Below, in pieces: positions 36,853 to 46,362 of a stretch of 64,000 nt of DNA. The position numbers were made by a program, and so were the translations under genes. Origin of the DNA: Pseudomonas sp. GV085 (lineage in GTDB: Bacteria; Pseudomonadota; Gammaproteobacteria; Pseudomonadales; Pseudomonadaceae); the NCBI RefSeq assembly GCF_003050925.1, contig NZ_QAOV01000001.1, forward strand, positions 759,457-823,456, written 5' to 3'. Every line of letters begins with the position of its first letter. Within the stretch, counting starts at the first letter, position 1. The notes beneath the pieces were generated by a model that was given only the letters and a program-made list of their open reading frames with translations, did not search any database and was not told the DNA's origin.

Positions 36853-38217
36853 TCAATGTCCGGTCAACATCGCATCCGCCGGTGCGTCGGCGCGCAATTG
36901 CGCGGTGAGCGTGAAGTACACGAAACCTGCCACCATGAAGCCCAGAAAGATCAGACCGATCAACGTGTTGAACCAGGCCATCGCCACCAGACACACCACC
37001 GCCAGCATCAATGCAATGAATGGCACCAGCGGGTAGCACGGGGCGCGGAAGGTGCGTTCCAGGTTCGGCTCGGTTTTACGCAGTTTGAACAGGCTGAGCA
37101 TGCTCATGATGTACATCACGATGGCGCCGAACACGGCCATGGTGATCATTGCGGCGGTCAGCGTCATGCCGCCGAGGTTGATCAAGCCATCGCTGTAGAT
37201 GGCGGCAATGCCGATGACACCGCCAGCGATGATCGCCCGGTGCGGTGTTTGAAAGCGCGACAATCTGGCCAGGGATGCCGGCAGGTAACCGGCCCGGGCG
37301 AGGGCGAAGAACTGCCGCGAGTAGCCAAGGATGATCCCGTGAAAACTCGCTACCAGGCCGAACAGGCCGATCCACACCAGCATGTGCAGCCAGCCCGAGC
37401 TTTCGCCGACCACGGTTTTCATTGCCTGCGGCAGCGGATCGTTGATGTTCGACAGGGTGCGCCAGTCGCCGACGCCACCGGCGAAGAACATCACCCCCAT
37501 CGCCAGCAGCACCAGGGTCAAAATGCCGCTGATGTAAGCCTTGGGAATCGTGCGTTTCGGGTCCTTGGCTTCTTCGGCGGCCATGGCTGCGCCTTCGATG
37601 GCGAGGAAGAACCAGATGGCAAAGGGAATCGCCGCGAACATCCCGGAAATCGCCGGAGCACCGAACACGTCGGAACCGGCCCAGCCATTGAGGGCGAAGT
37701 TGCTGAAGCTGAACGCCGGGGCGACTACGCCCATGAAAACCAGTAATTCGGCGACCGCCAACACGCAGACCACCAGTTCGAAGGTCGCTGCCAGTTTCAC
37801 CCCGAGGATGTTGAGGCCCATGAACACGATGTAGGCACCGACTGCCGCGTGTTTCGGGTCCAGGGCTGGAAACTGCACGTTGAGGTAGGCACCGATGGCC
37901 AGGGCAATCGCCGGCGGGGCGAAGACGAATTCGATCAGTGTCGCCAGCCCGGCGATCAACCCGCCTTTTTCGCCAAAGGCGCGACGGCTGTAGGCAAAGG
38001 GACCGCCGGCGTGAGGAATGGCGGTGGTCAGTTCGGTGAAACTGAAGATGAAGCAGGTGTACATGGTGGCGACCATGAACGAGGTCAGCAGAAAGCCTAA
38101 AGTCCCGGCCACGCCCCAGCCATAGCTCCAGCCGAAATATTCTCCGGAAATCACCAGCCCGACCGCAATGCCCCACAGATGCAAGGTGCCCAGCGTGGGT
38201 TTGAGTTGTGTGTTCAT
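36853..38217 (-). CDS. eat: Ethanolamine-type amino acid permease (APC family)
   Basis: A 454-residue transporter with about twelve spans. Motifs LWGIAVGLVISGEYFGWSYG near the N terminus, FTELTTAIPHAGGPFAYSRR and GAAMAAEEAKDPKRTIPKAY are those of the ethanolamine permease branch of the APC superfamily. Ethanolamine ammonia-lyase genes, often adjacent, are not in the window, so the substrate remains inferred. ATG 38217 gives the usual start (MNTQLKPTLGT). The 260 bases to rmlD hold only part of a REP-like sequence near 38390. Confidence 0.85.
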   Translation of the reverse strand: MNTQLKPTLGTLHLWGIAVGLVISGEYFGWSYGWGVAGTLGFLLTSFMVATMYTCFIFSFTELTTAIPHAGGPFAYSRRAFGEKGGLIAGLATLIEFVFAPPAIALAIGAYLNVQFPALDPKHAAVGAYIVFMGLNILGVKLAATFELVVCVLAVAELLVFMGVVAPAFSFSNFALNGWAGSDVFGAPAISGMFAAIPFAIWFFLAIEGAAMAAEEAKDPKRTIPKAYISGILTLVLLAMGVMFFAGGVGDWRTLSNINDPLPQAMKTVVGESSGWLHMLVWIGLFGLVASFHGIILGYSRQFFALARAGYLPASLARLSRFQTPHRAIIAGGVIGIAAIYSDGLINLGGMTLTAAMITMAVFGAIVMYIMSMLSLFKLRKTEPNLERTFRAPCYPLVPFIALMLAVVCLVAMAWFNTLIGLIFLGFMVAGFVYFTLTAQLRADAPADAMLTGH

Positions 38218-38476
38218 GCGTTTGCTCCCTGAGTGGTTTGGAAAGCTCGGGGGAGGCCGGTGCAGTGGGCGTGCCATTTCACGATGGTGCGTCGTAAAGG
38301 GATGAAAGGCGTCGTATCGGGGATGTTCGCCGCAGGATGCGCGAATTTTGTGCGTCAGTCAGGGGCGCTGCGGGTTTAAATGCCGCTTTCGCGAGCAAGC
38401 CCGCATGCCCGCTACCCGACACCGCTGCAACGCGCAAACTTCGTATATCGATGCAGGTGCGGGCAGCGGTTGATGC

Positions 38477-39346
38477 TCAGGCTTGCAGAGTGAGGCACTC
38501 GCGCAACGCCGTTTGCCAGTCAGGTTGACTGACACCCCAATCGCGCTGCAAGCGACTGCAATCCAGGCGCGAGTTGAGCGGTCGGGCTGCGGGTGTCGGG
38601 TAGTCGCTGGACGGGATCGGCAGCAGGTCGGCGCAGGGCTTGCCCTGTTGTCGCAGTGCTTCGCCGATTGCCTGGGCGAATCCAAACCAGGAGGTCTCAC
38701 CTTGAGCGGTCAGGTGATAGGTACCCCAGTTGGCAACGTCGTTCGCCTGCCAGTGTTCAATCAGGGAAAGGGTGCTGTTGGCGATTGTGCCGGCCCATGT
38801 AGGTGCTCCGATTTGATCGGCGACGACACGTAACTCCGGTTTTTCTTGCAGCAAACGTTGCATTGTCAGCAGGAAGTTACGGCCATGAGTTGAATAGACC
38901 CAACTGGTACGCAGGATCAGGTGTTTACCTTGCACGTCCCTGATGGCCTGCTCTCCGGCCAGTTTACTCTTGCCGTACACCCCGAGCGGATTGGGCGTGT
39001 CGTCCTCGTTGTAAGGTCCGGCTTTCGTCCCGTCGAATACATAGTCCGTGGAGTAATGTATCAGCGGGATGTCGAGAGCCAGCGCTTCTTCGGCGAGGAT
39101 GCCGGGAGCGGTCGCGTTAATGGCAAAGGCTGATAGCGGTTCACTTTCTGCCAGATCGACCGCTGTATGGGCCGCAGCGTTGATGATCAGGTCGGGCCGG
39201 AGATTTTGCACCTGACGGCGAATCTGATCGGGTTGCGCGAGATCGAGCTGATCGCGACCCAATACGATCAGTTCGCCAACAGCCCCCAGGCGCCGTTGCA
39301 ACTCATGTGAAACCTGACCGTGCCGGCCATTGATGAGTATTTTCAC
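38477..39346 (-). CDS. rmlD: dTDP-4-dehydrorhamnose reductase
   Basis: 289 residues; the last step of dTDP-L-rhamnose synthesis. It has the nucleotide-binding region KILINGRHGQVSHELQRR, the STDYVFDG segment and catalytic YGKSKLAGEQ. The start is GTG 39346. It is the last gene of a reverse-strand rmlB-rmlA-rmlD operon. rmlC, the 3,5-epimerase, is not in the operon or the window, so the epimerase must be encoded elsewhere. Confidence 0.94.
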   Translation of the reverse strand: MKILINGRHGQVSHELQRRLGAVGELIVLGRDQLDLAQPDQIRRQVQNLRPDLIINAAAHTAVDLAESEPLSAFAINATAPGILAEEALALDIPLIHYSTDYVFDGTKAGPYNEDDTPNPLGVYGKSKLAGEQAIRDVQGKHLILRTSWVYSTHGRNFLLTMQRLLQEKPELRVVADQIGAPTWAGTIANSTLSLIEHWQANDVANWGTYHLTAQGETSWFGFAQAIGEALRQQGKPCADLLPIPSSDYPTPAARPLNSRLDCSRLQRDWGVSQPDWQTALRECLTLQA

Positions 39347-39392
39347 GGGCGCAGTCCCGTCTCGTTACCGGGCAAATCGGGCTCGCACAGGT

Positions 39393-40268
39393 TCATTGCT
39401 CTTCCCCTGCCAGTTTGGCCAGGTACTGGCCATATCCGGTTTTGCCGAAGTATCGGGCGCGCTCCAGCAACTGTTCGCGGGTGATCCAGTCGTTTTCATA
39501 GGCTATCTCTTCGAGACAGGCGACTTTCAGGCCTTGGCGGTGTTCGATGGTTTGTACGTATTGAGAGGCTTCGAGCAGGCTATCGTGGGTGCCGGTGTCG
39601 AGCCAGGCGAAACCTCGACCAAAACGCTCGACCTGCAGATCGCCACGTTGCAGATAGACGTTGTTGACGTCGGTGATTTCCAGCTCGCCGCGAGGCGAAG
39701 GTTTCACCGACTTGGCGATCTCGATCACATCGTTGTCGTAGAAATACAGGCCGGTCACGGCATAACTGGATTTCGGTTTTTTCGGTTTTTCTTCGATCGA
39801 AAGCGCACGGCCGTCGCTATCGAAATCGATGACACCGAAGCGCTCGGGGTCTTTGACCCAGTAACCGAATACGGTGGCGCCGGAGGAGCGTTTTGCCGCG
39901 TTCTGCAATTGCTCGCCAAAGTGCTGACCATGGAAGATGTTGTCACCCAGGATCAGACACACAGGGTCATCGCCAATGAACTCTTCGCCAATCAGAAAAG
40001 CCTGGGCCAGACCATCCGGTGATGGTTGCTCGGCAAAGCTGAAGTTCACCCCGAACTGACTGCCATCCCCCAGCAGATTGCGATACTGCGGCAGATCCTG
40101 CGGGGTGGAGATCAGCAGAATATCCTTGATGCCGGCCAGCATCAGCACCGACACCGGATAGTAGATCATTGGCTTGTCGTAGACCGGCAACAGCTGTTTC
40201 GATACGCCGAGCGTGATCGGGTGCAGGCGCGTGCCCGAGCCACCCGCCAAAACGATACCTTTCATCAT
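39393..40268 (-). CDS. rmlA: Glucose-1-phosphate thymidylyltransferase
   Basis: 291 residues; joins glucose-1-phosphate and dTTP to give dTDP-glucose. The signature is [20 protein letters not shown], with [11 protein letters not shown] and [11 protein letters not shown] further on. Two adjacent ATG codons (40268 and 40265) are possible. The first overlaps the rmlB stop by four bases. rmlD follows after 46 bases. Confidence 0.96.
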   Translation of the reverse strand: MMKGIVLAGGSGTRLHPITLGVSKQLLPVYDKPMIYYPVSVLMLAGIKDILLISTPQDLPQYRNLLGDGSQFGVNFSFAEQPSPDGLAQAFLIGEEFIGDDPVCLILGDNIFHGQHFGEQLQNAAKRSSGATVFGYWVKDPERFGVIDFDSDGRALSIEEKPKKPKSSYAVTGLYFYDNDVIEIAKSVKPSPRGELEITDVNNVYLQRGDLQVERFGRGFAWLDTGTHDSLLEASQYVQTIEHRQGLKVACLEEIAYENDWITREQLLERARYFGKTGYGQYLAKLAGEEQ

Positions 40269-41347
40269 GCGAGCAGCTCCTTGGGATTGATGGCGCCAAG
40301 GCGTTCACCCTGATAGCTGCCGTCTTGAACACGTCGACACCATTGCAAATTGTCCAGGTACCACTGAACGGTTTTGCGCAGGCCGGTTTCGAAGGTCTCT
40401 TCGGGCGTCCAGCCCAGCTCGCGTTCAATCTTGCTGGCATCGATGGCATAACGTAAGTCATGACCAGGACGATCCTGGACGAACGTGATCAGGTCGGCGT
40501 AGTGCGCGACGCCATCGGGCTTGTGCGGTGCCAGTTCTTCAAGCAGGGCACAGATGCCCCGCACCACGTCGATGTTCTTTTGCTCATTGTGCCCGCCTAT
40601 GTTGTAGGTCTCGCCGACGGTACCGGTGGTCACCACTTTGAGCAGTGCCCGGGCGTGATCTTCGACGAACAGCCAGTCGCGCACTTGCAGGCCATTGCCA
40701 TACACCGGCAGCGGCTTGCCCGCCAAGGCATTGAGAATGACCAGCGGAATCAGTTTCTCGGGGAAGTGGAACGGCCCGTAATTGTTCGAGCAATTGGTCA
40801 GCAACACCGGCAAGCCATAGGTTCGCTGCCAGGCGCGGACCAGGTGGTCGGACGCTGCCTTGCTGGCGGAGTAGGGCGAGCTCGGCGCGTAGGGCGTCGT
40901 TTCCGTAAACAGATCGTCGACACCGTGCAGGTCGCCGTAAACCTCGTCAGTGGAAATGTGATGAAAGCGAAAGGCGCTTTTCTCTGGCTCTGGCAGGGCT
41001 TGCCAATAGGCGCGGGCGGCTTCGAGCAGGCTGTAGGTGCCGACGATATTGGTCTGGATGAATTCCGATGGCCCGTCGATGGAACGATCGACGTGGGACT
41101 CTGCTGCCAGGTGCATGATCGCGTGAGGCTGGAAACGCGCCAGCACTGCACTGACGGTCGCCTGATCAACGATATCGGCCTGAACGAACTCGTAGCGAGT
41201 GTCGTTGGCAATGCTGGTCAGCGATTCGAGATTGCCAGCATAGGTCAGTTTGTCCAGGTTGAGCACTTCATGCTCAGTGTGTCGAATCAGCTCGCGGACA
41301 AGGGCCGAGCCTATGAAACCGGCTCCGCCGGTAATAAGGATACGCAC
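40265..41347 (-). CDS. rmlB: dTDP-glucose 4,6-dehydratase
   Basis: 360 residues; an NAD-dependent SDR. It starts [20 protein letters not shown], with [13 protein letters not shown] and catalytic [11 protein letters not shown]. The start is GTG 41347, judged from the family N terminus; the frame extends to 41446 but the added part is not conserved-looking. First gene of the rml operon, divergent from kdp. Rhamnose may serve the LPS core, the O-antigen or rhamnolipids. Confidence 0.95.
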   Translation of the reverse strand: MRILITGGAGFIGSALVRELIRHTEHEVLNLDKLTYAGNLESLTSIANDTRYEFVQADIVDQATVSAVLARFQPHAIMHLAAESHVDRSIDGPSEFIQTNIVGTYSLLEAARAYWQALPEPEKSAFRFHHISTDEVYGDLHGVDDLFTETTPYAPSSPYSASKAASDHLVRAWQRTYGLPVLLTNCSNNYGPFHFPEKLIPLVILNALAGKPLPVYGNGLQVRDWLFVEDHARALLKVVTTGTVGETYNIGGHNEQKNIDVVRGICALLEELAPHKPDGVAHYADLITFVQDRPGHDLRYAIDASKIERELGWTPEETFETGLRKTVQWYLDNLQWCRRVQDGSYQGERLGAINPKELLA

Positions 41348-41692
41348 GTTGGGCCAGCCTTTTTCAGTAATGCGAATGGCGGTAGCTTGCAGGCGCGAGC
41401 GGGGAGGTGCAAGAGTTCTTGACCCCATAGGGTTGCGTCGCGCCAATCAGGCTGGATTATCCATGACTTGCAGCCATCACTCACTACTCTCGCGCGCAAT
41501 TTGGAGCACTAATTACAACAGGTCCGGTTTTCTCCGTACCGGAGCACCTTCCCGCACCCTGTAACCCCCCGCGCTAATCCACTATTTACGCTTTCTTTAT
41601 GCCTCTCCCGCACCTTCGATCTCGTTCCTTTACAGCCTCCTTTCCGACAATGACTCCACACGCGGCAATACGCCGTAACACGGAGAACTTCC
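41348..41692. other. Divergent regulatory region between rmlB and kdpF
   Basis: 345 bases with the promoters of both operons. KdpE-dependent and rml promoters should lie here, but I could not assign the boxes with confidence. No small gene recognised. Confidence 0.5.
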
Positions 41693-41782
41693 ATGAGCGT
41701 TCTGGACGGGGTGTCGCTGCTGCTGGCAGTGGGGCTGTTCATTTATCTGTTGGTTGCGCTGCTGCGCGCGGACCGGAACTAG
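41693..41782 (+). CDS. kdpF: KdpF small stabilising subunit
   Basis: 29 residues, one membrane helix: MSVLDGVSLLLAVGLFIYLL, ending ALLRADRN. KdpF stabilises the KdpFABC potassium pump. It is preceded by GGAGAA and lies 8 bases before kdpA, the standard position. Confidence 0.9.
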   Translation: MSVLDGVSLLLAVGLFIYLLVALLRADRN

Positions 41783-41790
41783 GAGCGGCT

Positions 41791-43485
41791 ATGCACAGTT
41801 ATGACTATTGGCTGATCCTCGGGTTTTTCGCCCTGGTATTGGTCCCGGCGCCATTTCTCGGGCGCTTCTACTACAAGGTGATGGAGGGGCAGCGCACCTG
41901 GCTGACGCCAATTCTCGGTCCGGTCGAACGCGGTTGTTATCGTTTGGCCGGCGTCGATCCGCAAGCCGAACAGAGCTGGCAGAAATACGCCCTGGCCTTG
42001 ATTGCCTTCAACTTCGCGGGTTTCCTGTTGCTGTTCGCGATCCTGTTGCTCCAGGGCCACTTGCCGCTGAACCCGCAAAATCTGCCGGGCCAGGAGTGGA
42101 CGCTGGCGTTCAACACCGCCGTCAGCTTCATGACCAACACCAACTGGCAGGCCTACAGCGGCGAAGCGTCCCTGAGCTACTTGAGCCAGATGGTCGGCCT
42201 CACCGTGCAGAACTTCGTCAGCGCCGCCACCGGTCTGGCCGTCCTGGTTGCGCTGTGCCGCGGCATCGGTCGCAAATCCACTGCATCGCTTGGCAATTTC
42301 TGGGTCGATATGACCCGCGCCACCCTCTATGGCCTGCTGCCGCTGTGCCTGCTGCTGGCGCTGTATCTGGTCTGGCAGGGCGTGCCGCAAACCTTCGCGC
42401 AGTATGTGAATGCGGTGACAGTGCAAGGCGGCGACCAGGTCATTCCCCTTGGCCCGGCGGCCAGTCAGATTGCGATCAAGCAATTGGGCACCAACGGTGG
42501 CGGTTTCTTCGGTGTGAACTCGGCGCATCCGTTCGAGAATCCGACCGCGTGGAGCAACCTGTTCGAGATGGCCTCGATCATTCTGATCCCTGTCGCGCTG
42601 GTCTTCACCTTTGGCCATTACGTGAAGGACCTGCGCCAGAGCCGCGCGATCATCGCCTGCATGCTGGCGCTGTTCCTGATCGGCGGTGCGACCTCGCTGT
42701 GGGCTGAATACCAGCCGAACCCGGCGTTGAACAACGTCGCTGTCGAACAGACCGCGCCGCTGGAAGGCAAGGAAGCACGTTTGGGCACCACTGCCACGGT
42801 GTTGTGGTCGGTAACCACCACGGCCGCGTCCAACGGTTCTGTGAACGGCATGCACGACAGCCTCAACCCGCTGAGCGGCATGGTGGCGCTGGTCAACATG
42901 ATGGTCGGCGAAGTGATCTTCGGCGGCGTTGGCGCCGGGCTCTACGGCATGTTGCTCAACGTGCTGATCGCGGTGTTCCTCGCCGGCCTGATGATCGGCC
43001 GCACCCCGGAATACCTCGGCAAGAAACTGCAGGCCAGGGAAGTGCAATTGCTGGTGGTGACCCTGATGGTCATGCCGATCGGTGTACTGGTGCTCGGCGC
43101 GATCGCCGCCAGTCTGCCGGGCCCGGTGGCCGCCGTGAGCAACCCAGGGCCTCACGGATTCAGTCAGTTGCTCTATGCCTATACCTCGGCCAGTGCCAAC
43201 AACGGTTCCGCCCTCGCTGGCTTCGGCGCCAACACCCCGTTCCACAACCTGATGCTGGGCCTGGGCATGTTGATCGGTCGCTTCGGCTACATCCTCCCGG
43301 TGCTGGCCCTGGCCGGCAGCCTGGCGATGAAGAAAACCGCGCCGATCGGACAAAACAGCTTCCCGACCCACGGTCCACTGTTCGTGACCCTGCTGACCGT
43401 GACCATTTTGCTGGTGGGTGGTTTGACCTTCCTGCCGACTTTGGCATTGGGACCAATCGCTGAACATCTGAGCATGGGATTCTAA
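41791..43485 (+). CDS. kdpA: Potassium-transporting ATPase, channel subunit KdpA
   Basis: A 564-residue membrane protein that carries the K+ selectivity filters of the Kdp pump. It has ten spans; [34 protein letters not shown] and [17 protein letters not shown] are the filter-like loops. ATG 41791 behind AGGAGCG gives the family start ([11 protein letters not shown]); the open frame upstream covers kdpF. kdpB follows after 10 bases. Confidence 0.97.
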   Translation: MHSYDYWLILGFFALVLVPAPFLGRFYYKVMEGQRTWLTPILGPVERGCYRLAGVDPQAEQSWQKYALALIAFNFAGFLLLFAILLLQGHLPLNPQNLPGQEWTLAFNTAVSFMTNTNWQAYSGEASLSYLSQMVGLTVQNFVSAATGLAVLVALCRGIGRKSTASLGNFWVDMTRATLYGLLPLCLLLALYLVWQGVPQTFAQYVNAVTVQGGDQVIPLGPAASQIAIKQLGTNGGGFFGVNSAHPFENPTAWSNLFEMASIILIPVALVFTFGHYVKDLRQSRAIIACMLALFLIGGATSLWAEYQPNPALNNVAVEQTAPLEGKEARLGTTATVLWSVTTTAASNGSVNGMHDSLNPLSGMVALVNMMVGEVIFGGVGAGLYGMLLNVLIAVFLAGLMIGRTPEYLGKKLQAREVQLLVVTLMVMPIGVLVLGAIAASLPGPVAAVSNPGPHGFSQLLYAYTSASANNGSALAGFGANTPFHNLMLGLGMLIGRFGYILPVLALAGSLAMKKTAPIGQNSFPTHGPLFVTLLTVTILLVGGLTFLPTLALGPIAEHLSMGF

Positions 43486-43495
43486 GGAAACCATC

Positions 43496-45553
43496 ATGAA
43501 TATGCCTGCAATCAAGCCTGCCGCCGTCAAGGCAGCGGAGCAACCGAAAACCGCAATCTCGGCCCTATGGCGCCCGGCGCTGGTGCAAGCCTTCGTCAAG
43601 CTCGACCCACGGCAATTGCAACGTGCGCCGGTGATGCTGGTGGTCGAACTGACCGCGATCCTGACGACCGTCCTGTGCTTCGTGCCCGACACGGCCGTGC
43701 CGACCTTCGTCGCTGCGCAAATCGCTGTGTGGCTGTGGTTCACCGTGCTGTTCGCCAACTTCGCCGAAGCCCTGGCCGAAGGCCGCGGCAAGGCCCGCGC
43801 AGACAGCCTCAAGGCCGGTAGCGAAGGCCTCAGCGCCCGGCGCAAGACCGGCAACGGCAGCTTTCAGGTGGTGCCCGCCGCCGGCTTGCGCAAAGGCGAT
43901 GTGGTGCGCGTCGAAGCAGGGGAGATGATCCCCGGTGACGGCGAGGTGATCGAAGGCATCGCGGCGGTCAACGAAGCGGCGATTACCGGCGAATCGGCGC
44001 CGGTGATTCGTGAGTCCGGTGGCGATCGCTCGGCCGTCACCGGCAACACGCGACTGGTGTCTGACTGGCTGTTGGTGAAGATCACCGCCAACCCCGGTGA
44101 GTCGACCCTGGACCGCATGATTGCCCTGGTAGAAGGCGCCAAACGGCAGAAAACCCCGAACGAAGTGGCGCTCGACATCCTGCTGATCGGCCTGACCCTG
44201 ATCTTCCTGCTGGTAGTCGTGACCCTGCAACCGTTCGCCCACTTCGCCAATGGCAGCCTGCCGCTGGTGTTCCTGGTGGCGCTGTTGGTCACGTTGATTC
44301 CGACCACCATCGGCGGTTTGCTGTCGGCCATCGGTATCGCCGGGATGGATCGCCTGGTACGTCTGAACGTGATCGCCAAGTCCGGTCGCGCGGTGGAAGC
44401 GGCGGGGGATGTGCACGTCCTGCTGCTGGACAAGACCGGCACCATCACCTTCGGTAACCGTCGTTGCTCGGCGGTGTATGCCGCGCCAGGTGTGACAGCC
44501 AGGGAACTGGCCGAAGGCGCATTGCTGGCTTCGCTGGCCGACGACACCGCCGAAGGCAAGTCGATCGTCGAGTACCTGCGTGGAACTCATCCGCAACCGG
44601 AGCCGGCCGCTGACGTGCTGACCGCCGTGCCATTCAGTGCCGAAACCCGCCTGTCCGGTGTCGACTATCAGGGCCGTGTGTACCGCAAAGGCGCGGTGGA
44701 TTCGTTGTTGGCCTTTGTCGGCCTCAAGCGGGCTGATCTGGCTGCACCGTTGTCCCGTGAAGTCGACAAGATCGCTCAAAGCGGCGGCACCCCATTGCTG
44801 GTGTGTGCCAACGGCAAGTTGCTCGGCGCGATCCACCTCAAGGACGTGGTCAAGCCCGGCATCCGCGAGCGTTTCGCCGAGCTGCGCAAGTTGGGGATCC
44901 GCACCGTCATGGTCACCGGTGACAACCCGTTGACCGCCGCTGCCATCGCCGCTGAAGCAGGGGTGGACGATGTGCTGGCCGAAGCCACGCCGGAGAAAAA
45001 ACTGGCGCGCATTCGTCACGAACAAAACGACGGTCGCCTGGTCGCCATGTGCGGCGACGGCGCCAACGACGCCCCGGCACTGGCCCAGGCAGATGTCGGC
45101 ATGGCGATGAACGACGGCACGCAGGCAGCCCGAGAAGCGGCCAACATGGTCGACCTCGACAGCGACCCGACCAAGCTGCTGGACGTGGTGCAGATCGGCA
45201 AGGAATTGCTGGTCACCCGCGGTGCGCTGACGACCTTTTCCATCGCCAACGACGTGGCCAAGTACTTCGCGATCCTGCCGGCGCTGTTCGCCGCGATCTA
45301 CCCGCAACTGGGCGTGCTCAACGTGATGCACCTGAGCAGTCCGCAGAGCGCGATTCTCTCGGCGATCGTGTTCAACGCCCTGATCATTGTGGTGCTGATT
45401 CCTCTGGCGCTACGCGGCGTGCGGGTTCACGCGGCGAGTGCTGCGGCGTTGCTGCGGCGCAATCTGCTGATCTACGGCCTGGGCGGGATTCTGGTGCCGT
45501 TCTTGGGCATCAAGGCCATCGACATGCTGTTGACGGCGTTGCATCTGGTTTAA
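43496..45553 (+). CDS. kdpB: Potassium-transporting P-type ATPase subunit KdpB
   Basis: 685 residues; energises K+ uptake. It has the TGES actuator motif (ITGESAPV), the phosphorylation motif DKTGT at about Asp312, the nucleotide-binding region and the hinge [18 protein letters not shown]. Seven predicted spans. The next gene, kdpC, is separated by a 130-base gap that holds a REP pair, where only a few bases are usual. Confidence 0.97.
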   Translation: MNMPAIKPAAVKAAEQPKTAISALWRPALVQAFVKLDPRQLQRAPVMLVVELTAILTTVLCFVPDTAVPTFVAAQIAVWLWFTVLFANFAEALAEGRGKARADSLKAGSEGLSARRKTGNGSFQVVPAAGLRKGDVVRVEAGEMIPGDGEVIEGIAAVNEAAITGESAPVIRESGGDRSAVTGNTRLVSDWLLVKITANPGESTLDRMIALVEGAKRQKTPNEVALDILLIGLTLIFLLVVVTLQPFAHFANGSLPLVFLVALLVTLIPTTIGGLLSAIGIAGMDRLVRLNVIAKSGRAVEAAGDVHVLLLDKTGTITFGNRRCSAVYAAPGVTARELAEGALLASLADDTAEGKSIVEYLRGTHPQPEPAADVLTAVPFSAETRLSGVDYQGRVYRKGAVDSLLAFVGLKRADLAAPLSREVDKIAQSGGTPLLVCANGKLLGAIHLKDVVKPGIRERFAELRKLGIRTVMVTGDNPLTAAAIAAEAGVDDVLAEATPEKKLARIRHEQNDGRLVAMCGDGANDAPALAQADVGMAMNDGTQAAREAANMVDLDSDPTKLLDVVQIGKELLVTRGALTTFSIANDVAKYFAILPALFAAIYPQLGVLNVMHLSSPQSAILSAIVFNALIIVVLIPLALRGVRVHAASAAALLRRNLLIYGLGGILVPFLGIKAIDMLLTALHLV

Positions 45554-45567
45554 GCACACCCACCCAC

Positions 45568-45667
45568 TGTAGGAGCGAGCTTGCTCGCGATGGAAGTTAA
45601 CGATAACGCGTTCTGTCTGCATGAGCGTAGCGCCCTCCGGTTCTTCGCGAGCAAGCTTGCTCCTACA
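45568..45667. repeat. REP pair (REPIN) between kdpB and kdpC
   Basis: TGTAGGAGCGAGCTTGCTCG on the left and its inverse CGAGCAAGCTTGCTCCTACA on the right, about 55 bases apart. This is the REP-doublet form common in fluorescent pseudomonads. It interrupts the kdp operon. Confidence 0.9.
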
Positions 45668-45683
45668 ATTCGAGGATTTTGAA

Positions 45684-46229
45684 ATGTCCACATTGATACG
45701 CCCGGCCCTGAGCCTGCTCTTCCTGATGACGCTGATCACCGGGGTTGCTTATCCACTGGTGGTCACCGGCGTGGCCCAGATCGCGTTCCCGGATCAGGCC
45801 AACGGCAGCCTGGTGCGTGATGCCGAGGGCAAGGTCCGCGGTTCCTCGCTGATCGCCCAGGATTTCGTTGGCGACGCCTGGTTCCACCCGCGTCCTTCGG
45901 CCGGAGTCTTTGCCACCGTGTCGAGCAGCGCCAGCAACCTGTCGCCGAGCAACCCGGCCTTGGCGACCCGTGTGATCGACGATGCCAGCAAGCTGCTGGT
46001 GCCAGGCCAGGGGCCGGTGCCATTGGCGCTGGTCACTACGTCCGGCAGCGGACTCGATCCGCACTTGCCACCGGCAGCGATTGCCTATCAACTGGCGCGT
46101 GTCGCGGCTGCGCGCAACCTGCCGGTAGCGACACTGCAACAACTGCTGGACGCCCACATCGAACAGCCATTGGTAGGCCCACCGGTGGTGAATGTGCTTG
46201 AGTTGAATCTGGCGTTGGAAAACCTGTAG
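45684..46229 (+). CDS. kdpC: Potassium-transporting ATPase subunit KdpC
   Basis: 181 residues with one N-terminal span ([20 protein letters not shown]) and a periplasmic domain containing [16 protein letters not shown] and [14 protein letters not shown], both typical. KdpC assists ATP binding or complex assembly. ATG 45684 follows GAGGA; the frame stays open to 45621 within the REP pair. A second REP pair follows before kdpD. Confidence 0.96.
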   Translation: MSTLIRPALSLLFLMTLITGVAYPLVVTGVAQIAFPDQANGSLVRDAEGKVRGSSLIAQDFVGDAWFHPRPSAGVFATVSSSASNLSPSNPALATRVIDDASKLLVPGQGPVPLALVTTSGSGLDPHLPPAAIAYQLARVAAARNLPVATLQQLLDAHIEQPLVGPPVVNVLELNLALENL

Positions 46230-46245
46230 ATCGGCGGCGCAGCCA

Positions 46246-46311
46246 TTCGCGAGCAGGCTCGCTCCCACAGGAGTACGCATTCCAACTTGTGGGAGCGAGC
46301 CTGCTCGCGAA
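46246..46311. repeat. REP pair between kdpC and kdpD
   Basis: TTCGCGAGCAGGCTCGCTCC and its inverse, ending CTGCTCGCGAA, around a short spacer. Same family as the other REP pairs, with TCCCACA ends. Confidence 0.9.
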
Positions 46312-46362
46312 GGCGTCAGAACAGTCGCTATATCAATTCCAGAAAAAAAGAGAGCTTCATAC

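Noticed and set aside
36778..37746. 322-codon plus-strand frame over the permease
   Set aside because: Antisense to a well-supported transporter; His/Gln-rich translation typical of shadows.
41779..43854. 691-codon open frame antisense to kdpA and kdpB
   Set aside because: GC-rich antisense frame; low-complexity His/Gln/Arg-rich translation and no start signal.
43565..45331. 588-codon open frame antisense to kdpB
   Set aside because: Shadow of kdpB, whose catalytic motifs are complete on the plus strand.
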